The notes beneath the pieces were generated by a model that was not told the DNA's origin, searched no databases, and worked only from the letters and a program-made list of their open reading frames with translations. This document shows, piece after piece, positions 35,101-47,100 of a stretch of DNA of 64,000 bases. The stretch comes from Malachius bipustulatus (taxonomy: Eukaryota > Arthropoda > Insecta > Coleoptera > Melyridae), in contig OU342638.1 of assembly GCA_910589415.1 (NCBI GenBank), positions 39,777,579-39,841,578 on the forward strand, given 5' to 3'. The position numbers and the translations under genes were made by a program. Each line of letters opens with the position of its first letter. Position 1 is the first letter of the stretch.

Positions 35101-38100
35101 GCGCGCCGCTTGAACCGGAATCAAGGTCGGCTTAAGATTTTCTAAACTTTTCTCCCAGTCCCATAATTATAACACGAATTAATTAATTAATGAATTAATT
35201 AATTACGAGAGAGAGATGCAATGACCCTTGAACTGTTGCGCGGTCGTGTCATCACGTGCTCGCGTCCCAGATTTATACGGTCAAATCCGCGCTTTTTTCG
35301 ATTACCATTTATTTATTATCCAACGTAACGACGTGCTCGAGTTGCACAACACCCCGCGCACGTAACCTTAAGAGTAATTCCGTGAAATTGCGAACGTCTA
35401 TAATACTGATGGACGTGTAGAAAGTTTACTGCTGCAAAGTAATTGTTGTTATTTTCAGATCAGATGTTAGATTGTAAGTAAAGGTCGCTCATCATACGTG
35501 AACGATAATGAAGGTCCCCGATTAGAGCCTCGAGGGCCGCCGGATGAAGCGTTATTCCTCGTTCGGAATCGTCAAGATCCCTTAATTGACAGCTCTAGCT
35601 CTTACTGGTGTTGGTGACTTGGTTGATAGTGACGAAAAAGACACAAATTGAACAATAAAATATTGAGAAATGAACCTTCGTTATTGTTGCGCCTGTAATT
35701 ACACGATCCATTACCTCGCGAAAAGCGTGTAATAATTATTATTTCTCCAGTCGCGCTCGCGTAATTGTTCTTTGTCTTTGCTGATTTGTAATAATAATAA
35801 CGCGTATGAATGGGGTTCTTTCAGGGTCTAATAATTATCAATTCAACCTCTTAAAATTATCTGGTACCAAATCAGTTTTATTTCAGATCAATCGTTGAAT
35901 AACAATAATAATCAATTAATCAAAAGCATCAAGCAGATCGAGGCTTCTCATTTTTTTTCTCATTTTTTCGTCCCCCGTCCGCCACCCTCTCCCTCTTCTT
36001 CAGCATATTCCTCTGATAGTTCTCCTCCATCTCCACAACTCTCGCCAGCAGCTGTTCCGGCGGTTCCACTCGCTTCAAATCGGCGAACAAATTCTTCTCT
36101 TCCATCAGCTTCCTGTTGAATTTCAACCGTTTGGGAACGTCGTCTACGCTGACCGGTCCGCTTCTCGTCCGGTACATCCCCCTGGCTTTGGCGCAGGTGA
36201 ACCCCCGCGTCGTTTTTTTCGGGATCGACCGGTGCAGCTTGTAGTGCGGGTGGAGGCGGCGCTCGCTCAAGTCGAGCAGGCGCTGTTCGACCGAGCGAAA
36301 CGGCGGCATCGGGTCCCTGAGGCGCTCCTTGAGATCGGGGTGCGCTTCGATCGCCCCGAGCAGGTCGCGTTCCCGGTCGGCGGGGGCCGCGGGCGCCGGA
36401 GGGAGACGGTCCCGCTGCACCACGAAGGCTTCGCCGCATGTGCGGTACGGCTGGCCGGGGATGCAGCTGAGGTCCGGGTCTTCTGCTGCTGCGCGATCCT
36501 GAGCTGGGGGAAATTTTCGGTTGATGTAATAGCACAGGGTAATTGACTAAATAGTTAATTAATTAAACAATAGGCGGTTTAGCGATGTTATAACGATTTT
36601 TTTGCGGCCGTCTCATTTTATGATTTATGTAAGTAATTGCGCGGCGCGGGGTAATGAAAAAAATGGTATTGTTTTCAGCGCTCGCTCTCTTGATATTAGC
36701 GTTAGCGTTACGAAAGAACGACGGTTGTTGTTGATGACGATGAGGACGATGATGAAAGTGGAAACAATGAAATCGGCGCGTGTCCGATGAGCGGATCGAT
36801 CTCTACGCAACTTGTTCCTTAATCGTCTTGAGTCTTGACGAATGATGAAAATTCCGGACGCGGTCCGATGCTCGCGTCTCAAACCGAAGATGTAAACACT
36901 CCCGCTCTCGCTTTAACTCTTCTGAATGGACCCGAAATGGAAAATGAATCGCCAAGACTTATTTATTACAGCCGGTTGGGCTCCAAAATGGCGTCCAGTG
37001 CATGACGAACGTCCTACTTTATGATAAAAGTAAGGCCCGTGTGTCTAGTGGCGGCCATTTTTCAAGAGGGCAAATTCCTCTAGAAAATATGCGGTTCCTC
37101 GCACGTCTATGCTTCTCTTAAACTTATATAGCTCCCAACAGAATTTTGCCCTCTTAACAAATGGCCGCCTTTAAAAGGTACAATTCTCGCTTTTGTCATG
37201 ATTGCAGAGTGGGAAGGAAAAATTAAGACAAACGAACCTATTTTGACCCGACACATCGTCACCGGGGGCGGCTTTCTGATCTCTGGCTGCGTCTCGAACA
37301 GCCTCCGCCAGAGCGGTCTTTTTTTGGGGGTCTGCGGCCGGGGGCAGGTCTCGTTCGGGCAGCGTTGCTCGTTCCGCTTGCCGGGGACGGTTTTTCGGCG
37401 CCGCATCAGGAATCCCAGGCCCCGGACGGGGGGCGTCGCCAGGACGAGGCGGCCGCGGATCGGGAAACTCGTCATGACTCTTCCGGACTGTTAATTTTGA
37501 ATAATTGTGATAATTATTGTATGGCGGGACGTTTGAGCTGACAGGCTGACAGGAATCGTTTATCGTTTGTTGATGTCATGAAAAAGTCAACTCTGAGGAT
37601 GTAATAATAATTGTTGTATATAATAATAATCGGAGAGAGTTAATAATGATAATAATAATAACTTGATAAATTTGACATCTTGATGTGACGTATGACGTGT
37701 GACGTGTGTGTTTAATCGTAAAGCACCGTAACGTTGCGAGTGGACTGAAATAGAGCGAATCAATTCGTTCCAAGACTTATTCCAAGGCATATTATTGCGT
37801 ATTCAACTTTTAGTAGTTTCTTCTTTTTTTATTTAATTTAAACAATAACGGAACTGCTATTATTATTATTATTATTAGGTATTATGCATAAACTTAACCA
37901 AGTGTTATTGAGGTACCTACCTGTAACATTTTGGACGCTTTCTATTATTTATACCCAGACTCACTCACTCTGTATAGCGGACGGAATAACCCAGAGATTC
38001 ACTAAATAGTAAGATATGTACATAAATTATAGATATAATTATCACATAACAACGCATACATAAGTGGAAACAAGTATATAACCTTTACTTTTGTGATTAT

Positions 38101-41100
38101 TATTGTAATATTTACAAAAATTCATCAATTTTAAAATCAATTTACCTATGCAGTTGTCCTCTCTGATAGCCTGACTCTATCGTTAAAACAGGAAAAAAGT
38201 AAAAAAGAAAAGTATTATTCCCGGCTGCTAGGTGATATTGATTTTCCTATTATGTACATGCTTTTAATCAGTGACGGCTCGTGCTTCAAAAAATTGGGTC
38301 GGCCAGCCAATGGTGGAAATAAAATGTACGACGTTATATGTGGGAGGGGGGGGGGGGTCCGGGGGCAAGGCTCCCGCGGAAAATGCAATGCAGGCGATTT
38401 TTTACGATTCAAGGTCACGCGAATTCCCTTAAAGGCGGCCACAGACTAGCGCACATGTATGTCATACATGTATGTCATACTTGCTTGTGCGTTGATATTC
38501 GCTAGTGTGTGGGCGAAACGTGGCAAACATGTGCGTCGCACAAGTTTCAGGTTTCAACTTGAATTCATCAACGCGCATACATCTACGTGCATACATGTAT
38601 GTCGGTCTGTGGACAAATCTGACAATCTTTTTATATAATTTGTTTATTCAGTGTCGTGTAGTGTATTTCTTAATAATAATATTATCATGTCCGATTTAAG
38701 AAGTTTTACAAAAGATTTTATGACAGAATTTATAGAACTTTACAAAAGTTATCCGTGTTTGTGGAAAACTAAATGTAAAGATTACATGAATAGAAATAAA
38801 AAAGATACAGCCTATGAAACGTTACCAAAAAAACTACGAGAGGTTGAACCAAATGCGACAAAAAATACCGTTAAGTCTAAAATAAATAGCATTCGTGGAA
38901 GCTTTCGACGAGAACTTAAAAGAATCGAAGAATCCAAACGATCAGGTATAGGAACGAATGAAGTATACGTGACTGATATATACAGGGTGTACCAGCTCGA
39001 TTTAGACAACGGTAAGGGCCGTGTAGGTCTCGTCAAGACGAAACGTTTTTATTTGAAGTTTTTGAATTTGGACCTTCGTTGCGGAAATATGGCCGACTTC
39101 CGGTTTTTAGTTTTTTGGCTCCAGTTTCGGCATTTTTAGGTTCTCGCCCAAACTGAAACTAGTTTTGGAAACTCCTTAGCTTCAGTTACAACTTTCATAT
39201 TGAAGTCAAGGTTCTATCTCCGTTGGATTCAAAATGGCGACATGCCAAAGACTTTAAATTTTAAGTCTTTGAATCAATTCAAATTGAATTAAATTGAAAA
39301 ATTAAGATTTTGAATCCAACAGAGATAGAACCTTGACTTCAATATGAAAGTTGTAACTGAAGCTAAGGAGTTTCCAAAACTAGTTTCAGTTTGGGCGAGA
39401 ACCTAAAAATGCCGAAACTGGAGCCAAAAAACTAAAAACCGGAAGTCAGCCATATTTCCGCAACGAAGGTCCAAATCCAAAAACTTCAAATAAAAAAACG
39501 TTTCGTCTTGATGAGACCTACACGGCCCTTACCGTTGTCTAAATCGAGCTGGTACACCCTGTATATATGTCTCTGGTATAATTTTCCCTAACGACTGAGG
39601 AGAAATAAGCGTTGAAAACTTTAAGGGTCAGTTGCACAAACGTTAATTAAAGATTTGTCAGATAATTACTGATTTTAAATTGCCAATTTTGAAAATAGGG
39701 TGAATATTTTGAATGATCTTTTATTTTTTATCAGTCATTAACTCTTCTAAAAGGGAGTAGAATTTATTTCCAGGAATATCAGACCAACAATTTGATAATA
39801 CAGGGCATTTTAAAATCAGTAATTATCTGGCAGATCTGTAATTAATGTTTGTGCAACCGGACCTAAGTCTTCATAATTTCTTCCAGTAGCTAGATAGCGA
39901 AGTGTGGCTGTTAATCGCTTATGTGGTGATATGGCATCCCTTATTCAAATTGTGTTCTGTTTTTCTATTATTGGAGACACTAACTTTAATAGCGTTACGT
40001 AACTATCTTCATCCATCCTCAGGTAATTTCGCCAATCGTCTGGTTCCAATCGTAGTTCTTCTAGAAGATTTATATGCGTATATTATGAGCGTTTTAAAAG
40101 CCAATCTTTGACCCATTTTATTCGAATTTTCGGCTTTTGAATTAATTTATTTCTTTTCTTTTTAACTAGAACAGCGTACGCCGCTGCCAGTAAAATATAT
40201 TCGTCCTCACTGTTCATCGCGTACTTCGATATTGCTTGCGTGACAAGCTAGTGTGTAGATCTGTGGCTGAGAAACGCTCATCGTACATGGACGATGCACA
40301 TGTATGGCAAACATGTATGACGCACTTGTGTGCTAGTCTGTGGGCACCTTAAGTTCAAAATTTACTTATATGTAAAAATAGGAAAAATCGTCGAATAGGA
40401 AAAATAGATGAAGAAAGTAATAAAATAAAAATGTGCTTTTGCTTGAGTCATCACTGAATGAATGCAATATTATGCTATGCATGCATTGACACCATATGGA
40501 TGGATAACACGCGCGGTACGGCTAGCCGACCCTGGCCCTGCATGGCTACTAACTGGCGCTGGCTGGTAGGTATAAGGATAAAGAAGTACAGGCATTGAAG
40601 ATTTCATTATTATTCTAGGAATATTATAGTTCTAGGAATTTATATCTATTGAATCCCTTCCGTAAAACGGTATTTTTAGTTTATTTTTTATTCAAAAAAT
40701 ATTAATGAAAGTGTAGTAGGTGCGCAGTTGACTTGACAATATCGGTAGTTTGCGAATTCTAATACCTAGTTATTTTTTTTTAATTGCATAAAATAGGTAA
40801 ACAAACTCGCACACTGAGATTAAATAAATAAATTAATAAATTAATCTTAAATAATTAATTAATAAATAATAAGTCTACTAAATTAATTAAATAAATCTCT
40901 AAAAAGCAATTTGGCAAGCAAGAAACACATTTTTTGTTTCTGTTACTACAAGTTGCATTTTCTTAAAAAAATATTAATAAAAATGCGTTCGACACCATCC
41001 CAATAATGCAGCGAGGATCACCCAAGAGAAGAGCGCCTGATAGATAGAGACCCAAGTACGGCCAGGAGGCTCTCGGCCGACCCTGTGTGGAATACGCTAC

Positions 41101-44100
41101 GCCGGCCGTGCACTGTAACTCTGCGGTTTGGAAGCGACACAGTTTGTGTGCCGTATGTCTTCGATTAACCAGCACTCTCGCGCCCAGCATCGACCAGCCG
41201 ACCTTACCATTTATTTTCAACTTATGGATCACTCGCGCTATTCACTATAATAGCTCTACACTACACTTTTGCTTTTTGCTTAGATTTTTAGGCAAGAAAA
41301 AACATTAAAGGGTATTATTGAAAGCTCTCAGAAATTAAAATCAAGTTTATTTTATTATTTTCTAAAAAAATAATGTTATTTTACTGGTGCAGTGGTTTGG
41401 GTCGGCCGGGCCGACCTTGCCGTCCCTGACGAGCCGTCACTGCTTTTAATCGATTCCAGGAACTCGGTCTCCAGTTCCAGAGCTACATACATATTTGTTC
41501 TATTAACGAAAGGACAAATAACAGCAGCGCACAAAAATCAATTTCGCGACGTCAGCCGTCAACAAACCTCTACTAGTAATGCAAATAATATAACAAGTTT
41601 AACATAATTATTATACAATTTAGCTTGAAAGTAAAAGCGTAGGTACGTACAGGTATTGAATGCCAGTTGCAGGCTGTGTTATTTAAATCTAAAGTTAAAG
41701 GTAAACGCTCCACCATTAAAGTGGCCAATAGAGCTGAACCGGTGCACACATTTCCTGTTCTTTGATATTGACGAGTTGCTATTGCGATATTTATTTGTCT
41801 TGTATTTGTGTGTATATGTCTACTGTTGTCTACTCTGTTCCATCGACATCCAATAACCAATCCTCGAGCCACGATACACTTACACCGGTATGCTATTTAG
41901 GATTCCTGTATTACCGACACTTAGCGTCAATGTCGGTAATGCAGATTCCAATGCTATTGGCTGAACGGATTTCGGTATTTTTTGCGCAAAGACGTAACGT
42001 GGCTGACCGGTATCGTAATTGTTTGAATTTATAGACTGTCACAAAGCTGTCATGAATTGATTTGATTCTTGTGATTTATTTTTTTCCTTTTAGGTGGTGT
42101 TTCATAGCTCCCATTTTATCAATATTCATATTTTATTAATGAACTATGTATTATTATTTTAAGTAAATAAACGAAATTTTCACTTCCACTTATAAAAAAT
42201 ACAAAAAATAAGTAGCAAACCGCCTATTTATGTAAACCAGGTGACGTCACTTCAGCGAGGTGACATCACATGATATGCGCAAGAGCACGCGGCGTAATTG
42301 TCGTTCCTCTAGCCATCTATAAAACGATAACTAACTTATAAGTTATAACATCCGTGCTGTACATACTTCTTATTTTCATTTATTTATCGTTGATTTGACT
42401 TTAATCAACTTTAATCCATCATTTCTTATAGGTTTTGAGTAGCTGATGACGATGGTGAAAACCGTTTGTCGATACGATGAACAGTAAAAAAGTTACGAGC
42501 ATCGAAATGGCCAAAATCTCCAAAAAAAAAGAATAACGGAAAATTAAATTTTCTGCAATACTGGATACAACAAAACATCAGCTCCTTACGGAATTAAATC
42601 TTGATTTATAATAGAAAAGTGTTAATAATTAACAATTTGATGCAACAGGCTAAAATATTTTTAAAAATGTAAGAATAATAATCGATGCCGTATGTCATTT
42701 CCTGTCAATTTTGTCAAGCTGTCATTTCGTGTTACGTCCTTGGTGAATAATCGATTCGTATTCTCTAAGACACCACCGTTTCCTACCCCTTCCTATCCCT
42801 TTACACATCGGGACGAAGGAAGGACACCTGACCGGACAGGACCACACGAAGAGTCGAGGTTTAACATCGAGAGAGGAGAGAGCTCGACCAAGAGTGCCGT
42901 TCGTACCAGACTCGTCGATGCTGGTGTTACGAGAACGGGATACCTAGTTCTTTAATTAAATAAGGAAGCGGTATAAAGTAGTGGAACAATCGTGGGTACC
43001 TACATAGTGGAGCAAGTGAACAATAATAATAGTTACAACATCTCGCAAATTAAAACAAGTGCCCCTTTAGTCGGACAAGACACAAGGTCAGTAATTTCGA
43101 TAATTATTAATTAATTGTGTTCCTGTCAATCATTGGCAATTATAGCCTGGTCCTTCCCTAAATTTCGATCCTGTCATCCGTGGCGATTTGTCATTACCAT
43201 CGCGGCATCGAGCCGCATTAATTTAGCCCCTTTCAGGATCGAATCGCGTCGTTAATATTTTTAGGCTCTTTGACGCGGAGTTAACATTTTTTTGGTCCCT
43301 CCGTAGTCGGATAGGAAAGCTCGTGGAAATATAGTTCATTAATTGGTTGCATCATTTGTTTGAAATTAGTTTCTCACTCACTGTGTTAAGGTAGCCTGTT
43401 TGTAGGTCAAACGGATTCGAAATAGTCGATCCAAAGGACGCCAGACAGTTTCACCCATTCCACTATTAGGTACTCGGTTTCTACCCCACTCCACTTCTTC
43501 GTTCGTTTGCAGGTGTTCGTTTTTAAAAAACCTCTGTAAAATAGTTGAAATATTTCTCTCTGAATTCGCAGGGCAGAATATTGATTTTGTATTCACGGTA
43601 TACTGGGTACACTCGGTATCTTAAGTATTGTTTTTGGTGAATTCGAATTCAATAATTTATTTTCAACTCGATATTAAATAAGTAACTTTCACTTGGTTAG
43701 GTACTTATTTTTGGTATTGCTCATCGTTCGTTGTTGTTGTATTTTTACAGGTTTTTAACGAATAACCCTTTTTCGTTGTTACAGGGAAAATATTGATTTT
43801 TGTATTCACGGTATACCTACTGGGTACACTCGGTATCTCAAGTATTGTTTTTTGGTGAATTTCAAAGTCAATTTATTTTCAACTCGTTTTTAAATAAGTA
43901 ACCTTCACTTGGTTAGGTACTTATTTTTAGTTATTGTTCGTATTTCGTTGTCGTTGTATTTTTTACAGGTGTAAAAAATAACCCTTATTCGTTTATTGCT
44001 TTAGTGTTTTGTTGATACTCTTTAGCAAAATGTCCAACACTTTGGTCGGAGCAAACGCTTCTGTTTCGAAGTTTTTGACTCGTTTGAACTCGATTCTGAC

Positions 44101-47100
44101 AGTAGTTTCAGCACCCATTGATGAAAAGTCGCGTTTTATTGTCCTGGCTGCATGCGACAGCGCTTCAGATTTGTACAATCAGGTGCAGGAGGTTGATAGA
44201 AATATCCTGATTACGGTTGAGTCGGCAGATAAGAGTGCTTTGGTCGTAGATGTGTCATCGGAGATTTGGAAATCATACTCGGGACTACTTATCGAAGTTG
44301 ATTCGGTTTATTTTCAGATTAGAGCGGTTCAATTGTCGTTGGAATCGACTCAGGATACGGTGGTGAAATCACGTCATGGTTCGAGTGAATCGTTAAATAG
44401 TCGACAGTCTGGTGCTCCCGCGCTACCCCCCTCTGCAAGTTCACATGTGAAATTGCCTCGTATCGGTATACCTACTTTTGATGGTTCGTTGAGGATGTGG
44501 TCGGTTTATTATGATTTGTTTAGGACTTTGATTCATTCGAATGATTCGTTAGCTCCAATTGAGAAGTTCCAGTATTTAGTTTCGACTTTGTCAAAGGAAC
44601 CTCTTACCCTTGTCAAACATTTACCACTGACAGATGACAATTATGTGATAGCTTTCGATACTCTTGTCCAAAGGTATCAGAATGAGCGAGTACTTGCGAC
44701 GTGTTATTGGCAGGCGATTTGTAATGCTCCCAAAATAACGGATTCTGATTCCTCACAATCGCTTCGTGAATTGTTGAATACCTTTTCAGAAAATATTACA
44801 GCTTTGGGTCAGGTCTCAGGCGTCTCTCTCTGGGATTTCACTTTGTTCAACTGGTTGCTACAGAAATTGGATAACGCTACTCGAAAGCGTTTCGAACTCC
44901 AATTTGCATCTGAAGAGTTTCCATCATATCAGGATTTGCACAAGTTTTTGTCGTCACAGTGTCGTGCATTAGAATCATCTTTGGGGAATGACCTATCTCC
45001 GTCTGCAGTCGTTGGTAAGCGGAGTAGCGTCAAGTCTGGTGGAAAAGTGGAATCGAGGAATTCACATGCATTTTTGTCAACGTCGAGTGCGTCTTCATCG
45101 AAGCAGTCGTGCTTCCATTGTAATGGAGAACACCCGATCTCGAATTGTCGTTCTTTTTTGAAGTTGGACCCGCGCAAGCGTTTTGAGGCTGTGAAGGCAG
45201 CGCGCTTGTGCCTAAATTGTTTTGGCCCTTCACACTTGGTGAAGCAGTGCCCCTCTTCTCATTCGTGTAAGGAGTGTGCAGGTCGGCACCACTCTTTATT
45301 ACATTTCGTTAAACTTAGTAATTCGGATGGAGCAGCTTCTCATCGAGTTGAGCCGCCTCCAGTCGCATCCACGGTTGCCATGTCTTCTCTCCCATCCTTT
45401 CAGGATGTTCGTTCTCGTTCTCGTAGCAATACTACGGTTCTTTTAGCAACCGCATGTATTGAAGTTCAAGACAAGTGGGGCAACTATCAAGTGGTTCGTT
45501 CTTTAATTGACTCTGGCAGTCAGTCGTCTTTTATTACTGATCGGTGCCGCAAGCGTTTGGGCTTGCACTTGAATCGATCATCAACACCTATTTCTTGTTT
45601 GGGTCACGTGACCTTGGGATCGGCCCAGGGATCATCTGATTGCATTATTCGTCCCGTTGGGGTACCATCACCTACTTTTAAAGTAAGTACTTTGGTCTTG
45701 CCCAATATTTGTGGAAAACTTCCCAGTGTTGACATTTCGCCATCGAAGGCGCTTGATAATTTGAAGTTAGCGGATCCTAATTGGTACACGCCTGGTTCTG
45801 TCGATGTTTTGCTAGGAGCTGACATCTTTCCCAATATTGTTCATGGTGGTTATTTGTCGGGCAGTGATAACTGTCCAGCCGCAATGAACACGACGTTTGG
45901 TTGGGTTCTTTTGGGAACCATTTCGTCGAAGGTTGCGGGCGAGGTTCAAGCTTGTTTTGCGTCGGTAGATTCGACCCTTGAAGAGACTCTTAAGGCATTT
46001 TGGAGAGTTGAGGAGGTGCCTTCAGTTGAGGTTTGCTCTAATGAGGAACAAGAGGCTGAGTCGTTGTTCGTTGAGTCTCATTATCGAGAAGAATCAGGTC
46101 GTTTTGGGGTATTGTTGCCATTTAAGGATAGCAAAGAGTTGCCTATCTTTAATGATTCGTTGAATGTCGCAGATCGTCGTTTGCTCGCTTTGGAGAGACG
46201 ATTGTCGAGGTTGCCTCACATTAGAGACATGTATGTAGAGTTTATGAAAGATTATTTGGAGGCTGGGCACATGTCGTTGGTGCCATTGGAGTCGGAATCT
46301 GCAAACTCTTATTACATTCCGCATCATTGCGTTTTTAAAGACCCTGGTGTTTCGATGTCTTCTGATGTGTCTTCGCTCGCCCCAGTATCGTCGAAAATTC
46401 GTGTCGTGTTCGACGCCTCGGCCAAAGCATCGAACAATCTTTCGTTAAATGATACCTTGTTGATTGGTCCGAAGTTGCAAAATGACATCACTAGTGTTTT
46501 GCTTCGTTTTCGAGAGAACAAATTCGTGTTCACTTGTGACATTAGGCAGATGTATCGGCAAATTTTAGTTGGAGATTCACATCGACAGTATCAATTAATT
46601 CGTTGGCGTTTTTCAGAAAAGGATCCTATTCGAAGTTACAAATTGAACACTGTAACTTATGGTGTTTCGTCCTCGCCATATTTGGCCATTAGGTGCTTGT
46701 TACAATTAGCTCAAGAAAATTCTGAGAAGTTTCCTCTCGCTTCGAAAGCCATTCGTCTCGGGCTTTATGTCGATGATTTTGCCATTGGGGCAAATCAAAT
46801 CGAGGAAACCTTGGAGTTGAGAAATCAGCTCATTTCGCTATTGCAATTGGGACAATTTGAGTTGCGGAAATGGTCTGCTAACAATCCACAATTGCTTCAG
46901 GATCTGCCGGTTGAACATTGTCAACAGCAGTCATCCAACTTTGATTCGGAATCGGACTTTTCGGTGAAAATTCTTGGCCTTCAGTGGCAATCGGCTACTG
47001 ATTCGTTTTCGTTCATGGTTAAGTCCATAGATTCACCTTGTACTAAGAGAAGCATTCTCTCAGAAGTCGCTAAGATCTATGACCCGTTGGGTTTCTTGTG

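Larger units (their letters stand above)
38432..40348. mobile_element. Degenerate PIF/Harbinger element nested in the hAT element
   Basis: Flanked by the 3-bp duplication TTA (38429-38431 and 40349-40351). Inverted ends share CCACAGACTAGC and a CATACATGT-rich subterminal zone. It holds the two classic Harbinger genes in convergent orientation: a MADF (Myb/SANT-like) DNA-binding protein on plus and a HARBI1-like transposase fragment on minus. Both are broken, and the segment between them is replaced by a palindromic insertion. Confidence 0.88.
38269..41442. mobile_element. Non-autonomous hAT-type element, host of nested insertions
   Basis: Bounded by inverted ends CAGTGACGGCTCGT (left 38269, right ending 41442) and flanked by an exact 8-bp direct repeat CTTTTAAT (38261-38268 and 41443-41450). 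The 8-bp duplication and CAGTG-type ends fit the hAT superfamily. The GC-rich GGTCGGCC words next to each end are also partly inverted. No hAT transposase is visible. About 1.9 kb of the interior is a later PIF/Harbinger insertion (38432-40348), so the original element was about 1.25 kb. Confidence 0.85.

Noticed and set aside
39573..39600. Continuation of the MADF domain to the right of the palindrome (apparent LWYNF on plus)
   Set aside because: The same bases on the minus strand encode the transposase motif GKIIPET, which continues in register across the MITE; the plus-strand match is a coincidence.
42692..42955. ORF spanning the start of the 5' LTR (also at 48857-49072)
   Set aside because: It repeats with the LTR and has no known BEL/Pao counterpart.
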